A stretch of 64,000 bases of DNA from Anaerolineaceae bacterium (GCA_002702705.1 PABH01000007.1:84957-148956); one strand, 5' to 3'; shown: positions 27,908-37,344, counted from the stretch's first letter. The notes: generated from the sequence alone by a model not told the origin. Numbers and translations: made by a program.

Positions 27908-29113
27908 TTAAATCACAGTAAGGGTTTTGTGTATTTGTTGAATGTGAATACGGTCATGTTGAGCAATAAATTTTATAATTTCCAGTACTGTTGTAGGACC
28001 AAAAACTGTATGGGATATTGTCTTAGCCCAGTCTTCTTCACTTAATGAAAGGATTTCATCAATCAATTCTAATCTGGTCTGAATAAAGAGATTAAATATT
28101 TTTGGAAATTGATTTTCTTGATAATTTTTTATTACAGCCCAGTCATCAGTATTAATAGCTGTAAAAAAAGGTTCCTGGCTTGATTTTAATTTTTTTAATC
28201 GAGGAATATTAACTTCTTTATCAACATCATATAAGTGAGATATTATTTCAACGATACTCCACTCATCTTTGATGGGCTTAGCCTTACTTTCTTCCAAAGA
28301 TATATTTTTTAAAATAGTTTCTAAACCGGCTGGGGTAGAGCGTAAAATTGCTAAATACGCCGAGGGTGTATGAATGCATTCGAATGTTGTTATTTGTTGA
28401 AGTGTATCCTTTATCCAAGAATAAATTTCGTCATGATTACCTGTCTTACTTAATGGATTTTGTTGTACCTTAGTGCTTTCAGTTTGTGAGCCAAGGTAAA
28501 AAGTGGGGATTCCTAATTCTTCTGCAGGCAGAATATCTGCGGTCCAATCGTTTCCTACAAGCATCACAGGCCCATCAGGCCATCCCATTTGCGTTAAAGT
28601 TTCAGCTATATATTCAGGATGGGGCTTCGCAAAATGAAAGTCCTCATAGGATGTAATTATTTGATAATGAAAGTCATGGTTTGGAATACCAGCCCAAGCA
28701 AGACGATGGAGTATCGCTTGCTTAGGAAACAAAGGATTGGTAGTAATCCCTATAGCATAACCATCATGATGTAATTTTTGGATTAATTCTCGAACGCCTT
28801 CAATTTTTCTGGTTTTCGTTTCTAGTTGTGGAAAAATATTATCGTAAAAATCCAAGATTGATTCTTGCAATTTATCATCATTTTTATAAATATGTTTGTA
28901 AAATTCTTGGTTAAATCGATCTTCCAGCGTATAAGAAGGATTGATATTGGAAATCATTTTATTTGTTGCATGTAAAATTAATTGAGGTAATTTTTCTGCA
29001 GGATAATACTGATTTAGATGTTTACCTAACAATTGAAAATAAGCAGGTAAAAAACATTCCATTGAATTTTGTAATAAGGTGTCATCTAAATCGAATAATA
29101 TGGTTACTGTCAT
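27908..29113 (-). CDS. HAD hydrolase fused to a DinB-like domain
   Basis: 401 residues from the ATG preceded by GGAAG; the preceding gene overlaps it by 4 bases (ATGA). The first half is a HAD phosphatase: ILFDLDDTLLQNSM (motif I, nucleophile Asp), IGITTNPLFPKQ (motif II), and FAKPHPEYI with VMLVGNDWTADI (motifs III and IV). After a linker (about 235) comes a DinB_2-like four-helix domain, with DEWSIVEIISHLYDVD giving a His and AQHDRIHIQQI giving the other metal-binding His residues. DinB domains often bind nickel or zinc and act as thiol-dependent transferases. The joint role is unknown. The upstream partner is a Cys-rich protein. Confidence 0.75.
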   Translation of the reverse strand: MTVTILFDLDDTLLQNSMECFLPAYFQLLGKHLNQYYPAEKLPQLILHATNKMISNINPSYTLEDRFNQEFYKHIYKNDDKLQESILDFYDNIFPQLETKTRKIEGVRELIQKLHHDGYAIGITTNPLFPKQAILHRLAWAGIPNHDFHYQIITSYEDFHFAKPHPEYIAETLTQMGWPDGPVMLVGNDWTADILPAEELGIPTFYLGSQTESTKVQQNPLSKTGNHDEIYSWIKDTLQQITTFECIHTPSAYLAILRSTPAGLETILKNISLEESKAKPIKDEWSIVEIISHLYDVDKEVNIPRLKKLKSSQEPFFTAINTDDWAVIKNYQENQFPKIFNLFIQTRLELIDEILSLSEEDWAKTISHTVFGPTTVLEIIKFIAQHDRIHIQQIHKTLTVI

Positions 29114-29442
29114 TTGTCTTCCAAAAAAATCTCCGGAAGGGGATGGCATTCACCACAACCGATATGAGGTTCTTTTACCTTCTTATTTGTTTTTTTGCAG
29201 TATGCATTAATTTGCATATGTTTTCCAAAACCTAAAACTATTTTTCCAATCCTACCTTCCAATACCATATTTGAACAAGCATTCGCTTGAACGATAGAAG
29301 GTACAGGACAATTTTTACAAAGTTTACTTGTCCACTGTTTTGAATCACCAGAAGCCTCAATCAGACGACATTCTTCATGATTGCGGCCACGGTAATAATC
29401 GCCGAAAAAATAGGGGCATTCTTTATCGTATGGGGTTTTCAT
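29110..29442 (-). CDS. Cysteine-rich small protein, putative metal binding
   Basis: 110 residues with eight cysteines at 9, 25, 42, 45, 56, 82, 96 and 99, including KLCKNCPVPS and IGCGECH. The pattern suggests zinc or an iron-sulfur cluster; it does not match a family I can name. It starts 2 bases after the efp stop and is coupled to the HAD-DinB gene by an ATGA overlap, so it may act with that protein. Confidence 0.6.
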   Translation of the reverse strand: MKTPYDKECPYFFGDYYRGRNHEECRLIEASGDSKQWTSKLCKNCPVPSIVQANACSNMVLEGRIGKIVLGFGKHMQINAYCKKTNKKVKEPHIGCGECHPLPEIFLEDK

Positions 29443-29444
29443 TT

Positions 29445-30008
29445 TTATTGTGAAACGCGGGTAACGTATTCTCCTGTGCGTGTATCCACACGTATGATAT
29501 CACCAGTGACAATGAAGTAAGGAGTTGCTACTTCTGCGCCTGTTTCGACTTGAACTTTTTTGTTTTGCCCTGTTGCGGTATCACCCTTAACGGCTATCTC
29601 GGCATAGGTTACTTCTAAATCCACGGAATTTGGTAACTCAATGTCAATTGCTTTGCCATCGTAAAATGTGATTTTTACTTCCATGTTTTCTTTAAGATAA
29701 TTAATACCTTCATCAATTACATCATCTTTGATAGGATATTGTTCAAAATTCTCGTTATCCATAAAGTAATAAAACTCACCATCATTATAAAGATATTGAG
29801 CATTATGATATTCTAAACGTACATCCTGGACCCTTTCTCCAGAATTAAACGTTTTTTCAATATTTGCTCCTGTAATCATATTGCGTGCTTTAACTTTAAT
29901 TGTCGCAGCGCCGCGTCCAGGTTTGTGGTGGTTATAATCTAATACCTTGAACAAGTTTCCATCGATTTCAAAGGTTACACCTTTACGTAGTTCATTTACA
30001 TCTATCAT
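29445..30008 (-). CDS. efp: Elongation factor P
   Basis: 187 residues with all three beta domains of EF-P: MIDVNELRKGVTFEIDG at the start, the tip loop HHKPGRGAATIKVK and the C-terminal VRVDTRTGEYVTRV. It binds stalled ribosomes and helps peptide-bond formation at polyproline runs. The tip residue is Arg32, not the Lys modified by EpmA or 5-aminopentanol systems, and resembles the rhamnosylated Arg32 of the EarP type; no earP is in the window. It has its own promoter and is followed by the Cys-rich gene after 2 bases. Confidence 0.96.
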   Translation of the reverse strand: MIDVNELRKGVTFEIDGNLFKVLDYNHHKPGRGAATIKVKARNMITGANIEKTFNSGERVQDVRLEYHNAQYLYNDGEFYYFMDNENFEQYPIKDDVIDEGINYLKENMEVKITFYDGKAIDIELPNSVDLEVTYAEIAVKGDTATGQNKKVQVETGAEVATPYFIVTGDIIRVDTRTGEYVTRVSQ

Positions 30009-30050
30009 TCGATCACCTTTTTATAAATATAATAAAAATTACCGGTTTAG

Positions 30051-30079
30051 ATTATAGCGCAGCCTAAATTTGGTGACAA
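30051..30079 (-). promoter_or_regulatory. Promoter of efp
   Basis: On the minus strand TTGTCA and TATAAT are 17 bases apart, placed between the hpf terminator and the efp start. Confidence 0.6.
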
Positions 30080-30096
30080 GGATTAAGCTAATCCAT

Positions 30097-30122
30097 AAAA
30101 AAAGGACTGGCTTAGCCAGTCC
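30097..30122 (-). terminator. Terminator after hpf
   Basis: GGACTGGC and GCCAGTCC form a hairpin with a 3-base loop, followed on the minus strand by a run of seven U, 22 bases after the hpf stop. Confidence 0.88.
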
Positions 30123-30144
30123 CATTGCGTCATTTTAATCAGAT

Positions 30145-30711
30145 TTATCCCAATTTTGGCTCGATGATACCATAACCTCCGTTGCGACGGCGATATAACA
30201 CATTCACTGCTTCGGTATTCATATTGTAAAAAACAAAAAAGTTTTCGTGTCCCAATAACTTCATTTGTTCAATCGCTTCTAGTTCATCCATGGGGATTAA
30301 TGTAAATGATTTTCTTCTTTCGATAATGACTTCTTCTTCCTCAGTTTCTTCCATCTCAGGGATTTCCATAGCCATGTCTGAGACTGATGAACCGTCGCCA
30401 CGACCTTTTTGTCTTTTTCCTTTAAGTCGAGCTATTTGGCGTTGCATTTTATCTACCGCTGCATCAATTGCCGAGAAAATATCATCTGACCTTTCTTCTG
30501 TACGCAGGATGTAACCACGACCGCGGATTGTAATTTGTGCAACCTGACGATCAGAAGCATTCCTTGCAGATTTAACATAAGATAAATCTATTCGTGTTTC
30601 GTCGATGTCATTCAGGTAACGGTATAACTTTTCAATTTTTTTATTTGTGTATTCATCTAATCGATCTGTTACCTTTAGATTTTTTGCGAAGATATCAACT
30701 TTGTTTGCCAT
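30145..30711 (-). CDS. hpf: Ribosome hibernation promoting factor, long form
   Basis: 188 residues. The N-terminal HPF/RaiA domain (about 1-100) begins VDIFAKNLKVTDRLDEYTN and has RGYILRTEERSDDIFSAID. A charged linker follows, then the C-terminal dimerisation domain (about 130-188) with KSFTLIPMDELEAIEQM, GHENFFVFYN and YGIIEPK. Long HPF joins two 70S ribosomes into inactive 100S dimers in slow or stressed growth. GGAGGTAAT precedes the start. It follows comF by 24 bases and ends at a strong terminator. Confidence 0.95.
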   Translation of the reverse strand: MANKVDIFAKNLKVTDRLDEYTNKKIEKLYRYLNDIDETRIDLSYVKSARNASDRQVAQITIRGRGYILRTEERSDDIFSAIDAAVDKMQRQIARLKGKRQKGRGDGSSVSDMAMEIPEMEETEEEEVIIERRKSFTLIPMDELEAIEQMKLLGHENFFVFYNMNTEAVNVLYRRRNGGYGIIEPKLG

Positions 30712-30735
30712 TATTACCTCCTATGCTTAAGGGTT

Positions 30736-31482
30736 TTAAACAGACGTTGGGTATATTTCGTGATCCGAGAACCCGTTGGATGTTGGTAGAGCACGTGCGA
30801 TTGATAATCCTACTATAACTTTTGCACCTGCTTCCTTCAAAGCCTTTGCACAGGCTTCCATGGTTGCTCCCGTTGTGGTGACATCGTCAATAATTAAGAT
30901 ACGTTTGTCTTCAACGATTGCTGGAGTTGCAGAAAATGCATCCTGGACATTTGCCAAACGTTCCAAACGGGATAAGCCAACCTGTGAACGGGTTTTTCTG
31001 GTGCGAAATAACGCCTGTGTTACATAAGGTAAACCAACTTTTTTCGCTAAATTATTAGCCAATAAGCCAGCTTGATTAAAACCACGTTCTCGAAGTCTTT
31101 TTTTATTTAAAGGTACTGGAATAATTATATCGGATTCTAATTTATATTCATTGTACATATTATGAAGATAAAAAGCTAATGAATTTGCTAACATGAAATC
31201 TCGATTGTATTTAAATTGGTGAATTGCTGAAGAAAGGGGTGGCAAATAAAAAGCATAAGATCGTAATAAATCAAGATGAGGTATGGTTTGAGAACAATCA
31301 CATCTTTTAAGTTGTAATGATTGTGGATTGCCACAGTGTTCGCAGAAAGGTGGTGTGATCTTGTTTACTTTATTATGACAATGCTCACACCAATGTAAAC
31401 CTAATAAACCACAACCAGGACAATTGGGGGGAAACAATAAATCTAATAAACCGTAACCTAAATTTATTAAATGGAGGTTCAT
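30736..31482 (-). CDS. comF: ComF family phosphoribosyltransferase
   Basis: 248 residues. The N-terminal zinc-binding region has CPGCGLLGLHWCEHCHNK and PFCEHCG; the core phosphoribosyltransferase domain has VPLNKKRLRERGFNQA and the PRPP-binding ILIIDDVTTTGATMEAC. ComF is needed for natural transformation in several bacteria, where it acts on single-stranded DNA. It is last in a run of minus-strand Tad genes, 29 bases after tadC, which may mean co-expression with pilus genes. Confidence 0.9.
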   Translation of the reverse strand: MNLHLINLGYGLLDLLFPPNCPGCGLLGLHWCEHCHNKVNKITPPFCEHCGNPQSLQLKRCDCSQTIPHLDLLRSYAFYLPPLSSAIHQFKYNRDFMLANSLAFYLHNMYNEYKLESDIIIPVPLNKKRLRERGFNQAGLLANNLAKKVGLPYVTQALFRTRKTRSQVGLSRLERLANVQDAFSATPAIVEDKRILIIDDVTTTGATMEACAKALKEAGAKVIVGLSIARALPTSNGFSDHEIYPTSV

Positions 31483-31511
31483 TTTAAGTTGTTGGATTGA
31501 TCAATTTTTTA

Positions 31512-32474
31512 TTATTGAAACATCTGGCCTAAAGCAGATTGGAATAACCTTAAGGCGGCTGGTGTTAAAAGAACAATCATTAGCGATGGAAAAATTAATA
31601 AGCCCATCGGTATTAACATTTTAATAGGGGCTTTATGTGCTTCTTCTTCAGCTAATTGACGACGGCGGATTCTCATTTGGTCTGCTTGGATCCGCAAAAC
31701 TTTTGATAAACTAACACCCAATTGTTCACTTTGGATAACAGCCGCAGTGAAACTTGTCATTTCTGAGAGACCAATCCGGTCAGCCATATCACGTAAGGCA
31801 TCTTTACGCACTTTACCTAATTGAATTTCTTGAATTACTCGTGCAAAAGCCATTGACAATTGGCTTTCCCATTTTTCACTGACCTTAGCCATAGCTGCAT
31901 CAAAGCCTAAACCAGCTTCAACGCAAATGGTTAATAAGTCCAATGCATCAGGCATGGCTTTTCGAATTTCTTTCTGTCTTTTTGAGATTTGTGAGGATAA
32001 TGCTAATTGTGGAAAATAAAAACCAATTAATCCAAATATAAGGGAGATTAACAGTTTTCTTCCAACAGGCCAATTAAGAGATCCAATATTCAAAACAAAA
32101 AATACAAGCCCCCCAAAGAAAAAGACTCCAATAAATTGTAGAGCCAGAATCATGGTTGGATCAATTTTTGATGAAGCACCGGATAACTCTAACTTCTTTT
32201 CAATTGATTGTCTGGCGTTTTGAGGAGTAAAACGGATGGCTACCGTTCCTAATTTTCTGGCTATTGGATATACCACACGTTCGGAAAAAGGCTGAGATAA
32301 CTCTAATTTGCGTAATTCTAAAGGCTCTTCTCCTGCGCTAAATTCTTCCAAACGGGATTGTAAAAGTTTTTCATCACCGGCTACACCACCTGGGTTACGG
32401 ATACCAATAACTGTTAGAATGACAACCCCGGTGATAACAAATGCAACTAATATGATAATTGGAATTAAACTCAT
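31512..32474 (-). CDS. tadC: Type II secretion system F family protein, TadC-like
   Basis: 320 residues with one N-terminal transmembrane helix (about 4-22), a soluble part, and three more helices (about 110-160 and 285-310). The F domain is around LDLLTICVEAGLGFDAAMAK and MALAFAR-type helical repeats, with SEMTSFTAAVIQSEQLGVSL. It is a membrane platform protein of the Tad pilus, paired with TadB (the gene just upstream). A clean row with 23 bases to tadB and 29 to comF. Confidence 0.88.
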   Translation of the reverse strand: MSLIPIIILVAFVITGVVILTVIGIRNPGGVAGDEKLLQSRLEEFSAGEEPLELRKLELSQPFSERVVYPIARKLGTVAIRFTPQNARQSIEKKLELSGASSKIDPTMILALQFIGVFFFGGLVFFVLNIGSLNWPVGRKLLISLIFGLIGFYFPQLALSSQISKRQKEIRKAMPDALDLLTICVEAGLGFDAAMAKVSEKWESQLSMAFARVIQEIQLGKVRKDALRDMADRIGLSEMTSFTAAVIQSEQLGVSLSKVLRIQADQMRIRRRQLAEEEAHKAPIKMLIPMGLLIFPSLMIVLLTPAALRLFQSALGQMFQ

Positions 32475-32497
32475 CTTAATTTACCTTTCTTATGTGC

Positions 32498-33499
32498 TTA
32501 TACTTCAATATCACCGATTTTGTTCATCGCGAAATAACCAGAAACAATTAGGATAGCAGCTAGTCCTAATGCGATATAACCACATGGAAAACTTTCCGGT
32601 TTAAAAAATGTCATCATGTATTCGCGGTTTAACAAATATAATATACCCATTACAAAAAGCGGCAGTACGGATAAAAATTTTCCTGAATACATTACTTGAG
32701 TAGTGAGAACCCTTATTTCACCTTTAATTCGTATACGTTCACGGATTGTATAAGATATCGTATCTAGAATTTCAGCTAAGTTACCACCCACTTCTCTTTG
32801 AACATTGATTGCTGTTATGGTTAAATCTAGATCTTCACTGGGGATTCGTCCTAATAGATTATCCAATGCTTTTTCCATTGGTAAACCCAATTGCATTTCC
32901 TGAACAACCCTTCTAAATTCATCAGATATTGGTGCAGGTAATTCACGAGAAATTGCTTCCATGGCTTGCATGGTTGAAAAACCAGCCCGCAAACCATTTA
33001 CCATCAGATTTAGCATATCCGGTAATTGTTGATCAAATTTAATTAATCGTTGGCTTTGTTGTCGTTTGACGTACATTCCTGGCAAAAAATATCCAATTAC
33101 CATTCCAATAATCGCAACAACGTAACTTCCCGTCGTTCCGCGTCCACCAATATACCAGAAAAGACCACCCATAAAGATCATTACGATAGCAATAAGAGCG
33201 ATATACTCTCCGGGTTTAACTTTTAAGTCAGCTCTAGAAAGCTGAACGGAAATTCTTTCACCAAGTGATGATTTTGCTAATCGGTTATTTAACCAATCGG
33301 TGAGGGGGGCACTACGCTCTTTTTCAGATAATACTTCATCATCTTTAATATAACGCCCTAACCGCTCGAATTCGGCTGTTTGACGATCTGAGCTGATGGA
33401 AACTACAATACCTACGATTAATAATATTAAAGCTAGACCTCCACCCACAGCCAAAATGAGGATGGGATTAATTGATAAAATGAGTTGATTTAAATCCAT
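32498..33499 (-). CDS. tadB: Type II secretion system F family protein, TadB-like
   Basis: 333 residues. An N-terminal helix (about 13-33), a pair near 110-150, then the F domain with QLPDMLNLMVNGLRAGFSTM, EMQLGLPMEKALDNLLGRIP and INVQREVGGNLAEILDTISY, and C-terminal helices. It sits 21 bases after the tadA ATPase gene and is the inner-membrane platform on which TadA acts. Confidence 0.9.
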   Translation of the reverse strand: MDLNQLILSINPILILAVGGGLALILLIVGIVVSISSDRQTAEFERLGRYIKDDEVLSEKERSAPLTDWLNNRLAKSSLGERISVQLSRADLKVKPGEYIALIAIVMIFMGGLFWYIGGRGTTGSYVVAIIGMVIGYFLPGMYVKRQQSQRLIKFDQQLPDMLNLMVNGLRAGFSTMQAMEAISRELPAPISDEFRRVVQEMQLGLPMEKALDNLLGRIPSEDLDLTITAINVQREVGGNLAEILDTISYTIRERIRIKGEIRVLTTQVMYSGKFLSVLPLFVMGILYLLNREYMMTFFKPESFPCGYIALGLAAILIVSGYFAMNKIGDIEV

Positions 33500-33520
33500 A
33501 AATTAGCCTGCCTTTAGATT

Positions 33521-34927
33521 TTATATTCGACGGCGGTCTCCCATTCCAAATATTGAGGGTGGGAGGTGGATTCCTGATTGCTCTATCTGATCCATAAATT
33601 TTGGACGCAGTCCAGTTGGCCGTAAACGCCCAATAACACGCCCATTCTCAAAACCAGCTTGTTCGAAAACAAAAATATCTGTCATTGTAATTACATCACC
33701 TTCCATACCATTAACATTAGTAAGGTGAGTAACCTTTCTAGATCCATCCCGCATACGAGATTGATGGACTACCAGATCAATAGCTGCGGCAATTTGTTCA
33801 CGAATAGCACGTACTGGTAAATCCATACCAGCCATAAGAGTCATTGTCTCAAGACGTGCCAATGTATCACGCGGGCTGTTTGAGTGAGCTGTTGTCATTG
33901 AACCATCATGACCGGTGTTCATTGCTTGAAGCATGTCCAATGCTGCTTCATCGCGAATTTCTCCAACAATAATACGGTCTGGGCGCATACGAAGCGTATT
34001 AATCACAAGCTGGCGAATACTTACTTCACCTTTTCCTTCGATATTTGCCGGCCGGGATTCTAACGTTACTACGTGTTCTTGCCTTAATTGAAGTTCCGCA
34101 GCATTTTCCACTGTAATAATGCGCTCATCGCTTGGAATAAAACTAGAGAGAATGTTCAACAGAGTTGTTTTACCAGAACCAGTTCCACCCGAGATAACGA
34201 TATTTAAACGAGCTTTTACACAAGCATCAAGGAATTGAATTGCTTCCGGTGTGATCGATCCAAAATCAATAAGCTGTTCAATGGAGATCGGTACTTTTGA
34301 AAACTTTCGAATAGTTAAAATTGGACCAACAAGTGAAATAGGAGGAATAACTGCATTAACACGAGAACCATCTGGTAAACGGGCATCCACGTATGGACTA
34401 GATTCATCGATCCGACGGCCAAGTGGTGCTACAATCCGTTCAATAATACGCATGACATGTTCATTGTTTTCAAATGTCATCGGTTCGCGTATGATTTTAC
34501 CTTTTCGTTCAACATAGATGTTTTTTGCACCGTTAACCATGATTTCAGTTACGGACTCATCTTCTAAGATGGATTGAAGGGGACCAAAACCTAATATCTC
34601 TGCAGAAATCTGTTCAAACATACGTGCACGTTCTGGTCTGGAAAGAATGAGATTCTCATCATTAAGAATTTGTTCAAATAATTCCTGAATTGTTTTTTTT
34701 ACTTCAATCGTTTGTGTGACATCCATACTGGGGTCAAGTGTACTTAAAAGCTTGGTTTGAACTCTATTCTTTAAATCTTGATAGGTGTCATTCATGCCGG
34801 TTGGTGTTGGTGCAGATATTCGCCTGGATTGAATCGATGGGTTTCTTAAAGAATCTGATCCACCAGGTTTATTTTGACCATTCCCATTGGGTTGATTTTC
34901 ACCTTGAATTCTTCGGAGGATTGACAT
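33521..34927 (-). CDS. tadA: CpaF/TadA family pilus assembly ATPase
   Basis: 468 residues. The first 70 residues are Gly/Pro/Asn-rich and unlikely to be folded. The secretion ATPase core has the N-terminal domain region ILGFGPLQSILEDESVTEIM, Walker A ISGGTGSGKTTLLN, the Asp box and RMRPDRIIVGEIRDEAALDML with Walker B and the AHSNSPRDTLARLETM His box. It powers assembly of Flp pili from the cytoplasm as a hexamer. Order is cpaB-tadZ-tadA-tadB-tadC. Confidence 0.96.
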   Translation of the reverse strand: MSILRRIQGENQPNGNGQNKPGGSDSLRNPSIQSRRISAPTPTGMNDTYQDLKNRVQTKLLSTLDPSMDVTQTIEVKKTIQELFEQILNDENLILSRPERARMFEQISAEILGFGPLQSILEDESVTEIMVNGAKNIYVERKGKIIREPMTFENNEHVMRIIERIVAPLGRRIDESSPYVDARLPDGSRVNAVIPPISLVGPILTIRKFSKVPISIEQLIDFGSITPEAIQFLDACVKARLNIVISGGTGSGKTTLLNILSSFIPSDERIITVENAAELQLRQEHVVTLESRPANIEGKGEVSIRQLVINTLRMRPDRIIVGEIRDEAALDMLQAMNTGHDGSMTTAHSNSPRDTLARLETMTLMAGMDLPVRAIREQIAAAIDLVVHQSRMRDGSRKVTHLTNVNGMEGDVITMTDIFVFEQAGFENGRVIGRLRPTGLRPKFMDQIEQSGIHLPPSIFGMGDRRRI

Positions 34928-34962
34928 AAAAGTTACCTCAACTTAAATACCGTTATTTATTA

Positions 34963-36189
34963 CTATTTTTCTTCATCAGATTGTTGTTTATCTCTTGAAG
35001 AAATTTTGGACAGAATTGTATCTCTTATAGTATAAATACTTTTTGAAATTGCGTTTGATTTATTATCAATAATGAAAGGTGTACCACGATTAATCGATGC
35101 TGTGACCACCCTATCTTCAAACGGAATAACAATTTCAATAGGCTGCCGTAGGCTGTCACCAACTCGATCAGGGGTAATCGAAATTCGACGATCAAATCGA
35201 TTCATAACGAATAGTATGCGAGAACGATCAATTCCAGAAGCATCTGTCAGACCAAGAAATAAATTTGCACTTTTTATCGACGGTATTTCCTGGGTAGCAA
35301 TAAGAATGATAATATCCGCAATATCTAAAGAAGCTTGAACAACATCAGTTAAGTAAGACGCTGTATCAATAATAATGTAATTATAAAGTTTTTGTAAATA
35401 ACGAAGCACCTTGGAAAATTGTTCCCCAGTAACATCATCAGCAAATTCTGGCTTAGGTGGTGCTGCCAATATGTGAACATTTGATGAAGCATGATCAATC
35501 ATTACTTCGTCGACAATTCTTGGATCAAGTTCATCTGCCCGAGGAGCTAAGTCAAGAATGGTGTTTCTTCCTTGTTCATTTAGAAAAACTGCAACATCAC
35601 CATATTGAAAATTGGCATCAACCAACGCAACTCTTGTATCTTCGTTTTCAAAAGCCATGGAAAGGTTCGTAGCAATTGTCGTACAACCTGTACCACCTTT
35701 TGGACTATAAACCACGATGATTTTCCCGGTTTTAATATTTGCGGATGACCCTGTGGTAGCAGCTTCCAAGTTCGCCATGGAGACACTGTTTTTGCGTTTT
35801 TCATCTATTGCCATTAATCCAGCTTGATGAATAGCATTTGTTAACTCATCAATCATAGGAGGCTTTGTTAGAAAATCGCGGGCTCCTGCCAGCATTGCAC
35901 GGCGCATATAACTGGCATCATTTTGTACTGAAAGAATAATGATTTGGATATAAGGAAGTCTTTTACGGATGGCCTCAGTAGCAACAAGGCCATCCATATC
36001 CGGCATGTTTATATCCATAATGATTACATCGGGCTTTTTCTGGTAGGCAATATCAATTGCTTCACGCCCTGTTCTGGCTTCACCGATAATGTCAATTGTT
36101 GGGTCAAATTGAAGCATTCTACGAATGTTTTCTCTTGTTTCTTGAATGTCATCAACTATTAATACCCGAATAATATCTGGTTTTGCCAT
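34963..36189 (-). CDS. tadZ: TadZ/CpaE-type protein with receiver domain
   Basis: 408 residues. A receiver domain (1-130) has a complete phosphoacceptor site: DD at 13-14, D59 in DINMPDMDG, and Lys in ARDFLTKPP. The second domain is a MinD/ParA-like ATPase with VVYSPKGGTGCTTIATNL, where the P-loop Lys before Thr is replaced by Cys while the signature Lys of KGG remains. TadZ localises the Tad machine to a pole. Many TadZ receivers lack the acceptor Asp, so this one may be phosphorylated by an unknown histidine kinase. The Walker A change may reduce ATP hydrolysis. Confidence 0.9.
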   Translation of the reverse strand: MAKPDIIRVLIVDDIQETRENIRRMLQFDPTIDIIGEARTGREAIDIAYQKKPDVIIMDINMPDMDGLVATEAIRKRLPYIQIIILSVQNDASYMRRAMLAGARDFLTKPPMIDELTNAIHQAGLMAIDEKRKNSVSMANLEAATTGSSANIKTGKIIVVYSPKGGTGCTTIATNLSMAFENEDTRVALVDANFQYGDVAVFLNEQGRNTILDLAPRADELDPRIVDEVMIDHASSNVHILAAPPKPEFADDVTGEQFSKVLRYLQKLYNYIIIDTASYLTDVVQASLDIADIIILIATQEIPSIKSANLFLGLTDASGIDRSRILFVMNRFDRRISITPDRVGDSLRQPIEIVIPFEDRVVTASINRGTPFIIDNKSNAISKSIYTIRDTILSKISSRDKQQSDEEK

Positions 36190-36252
36190 TAATCAATCAT
36201 CTCCAATTTAATTTTTTGTTACAAGTAATAAATTCCAACATTTAAACAATGC

Positions 36253-37344
36253 TTATGGTGCTGTTGTTTCTGGTGCAGTAGCAAGTTCACCAAAATTGGG
36301 TTCAACAGCAAAAGGTAATTTCGCTGGTAAGGGGATATTTTTTTGATCCATTAAGTATTGTTGGGTAACAGCATCTGTGACAATTTCTTGAGTGTTGTTG
36401 GGATTGCGAAGTGCCAATGAAAACTCAATGCCAGCGCGTTTGATGTAATTTAACAAGACTGCATCTTGTGGGGATACAACCAGGGTAACGATATCAGGTT
36501 TGATTTCCTCAACTGGTGCTGCTTCTTCTGTTCCTGGTGCAGGTTGTTGCTCAACAACAGGTTCTTCGTCTACACCATCTAAGGAAAATTCACCGACTCG
36601 TAAAACAATGGCATCCTGAATCAAATTCTGACACACCAAGCGGGGGCGTTGTTCTTCTGAAGGGATCAAATAAAATGGCTCATTTAAAGTAGCGTCTAAT
36701 TCTGTGCGACCTACCGCACTTCCACCGCCAGCAACCGATGCTGAAAGAGTTTCAGGACTCGTTTCAGTGGCAGGACTTGGCGCAGTTACCTGACCGGTTA
36801 AGTTGGGTAAAATGGTCTGGAACTCAGGATCGATGTCTACCAACCACATACATCCAATCACCATAACGTGGTCACCGGCTTGGGGAGCATAAGCAATTAA
36901 TGCTTCTCGATCGATTGGGACGGATAACGCTGTTTTATCCACTGGCAAATCGAAGGCGGCAATTGAACCACCTGTCACTGCATCAAGAATCATACTTGGT
37001 GTAATGGGCATGCGCGGTTCCAATGGATAAAGGGCTTTTTTACCTACCACTTCCTCCATGTCGGTAATGAAAGTGCCGTCAATCAACTCTTTTTTCGGGA
37101 AAGGTATCATTGCAACTACGCCTTCCGTAATCACTTCCCCTCGTGCGATAAACTGAGTTGTTAAAACAATATCAACCATTTCCTCAACTTGAATCTGTGC
37201 TGGTTGATCAACAGTTGGTTGGGCTGCAGGCATCAATATTGGTCGTAAGCGAATAAATGCATAGGTAGCACCTAAAACGACAATAATTAATACCAAAGCT
37301 ACAATGATGAATACTCGTCCACTTTTTCTTCCACTTTTAGCCAT
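36253..37344 (-). CDS. cpaB: Flp pilus assembly protein CpaB/RcpC (SAF domain)
   Basis: 363 residues. One N-terminal transmembrane helix (about 11-31), an SAF-type domain around VVLTTQFIARGEVITEGVV and PLEPRMPITPSMILDA, and two low-complexity Pro/Glu-rich stretches (about 195-215 and 265-285). AAFDLPVDKTALSVPIDREA and DIVTLVVSPQDAVLLNYIK are typical of the RcpC family. In diderms it links to the secretin RcpA; here no secretin is seen, so its partner must differ. AAGGAGACC precedes the ATG. It is the first gene of the Tad operon after the pilin. Confidence 0.85.
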   Translation of the reverse strand: MAKSGRKSGRVFIIVALVLIIVVLGATYAFIRLRPILMPAAQPTVDQPAQIQVEEMVDIVLTTQFIARGEVITEGVVAMIPFPKKELIDGTFITDMEEVVGKKALYPLEPRMPITPSMILDAVTGGSIAAFDLPVDKTALSVPIDREALIAYAPQAGDHVMVIGCMWLVDIDPEFQTILPNLTGQVTAPSPATETSPETLSASVAGGGSAVGRTELDATLNEPFYLIPSEEQRPRLVCQNLIQDAIVLRVGEFSLDGVDEEPVVEQQPAPGTEEAAPVEEIKPDIVTLVVSPQDAVLLNYIKRAGIEFSLALRNPNNTQEIVTDAVTQQYLMDQKNIPLPAKLPFAVEPNFGELATAPETTAP

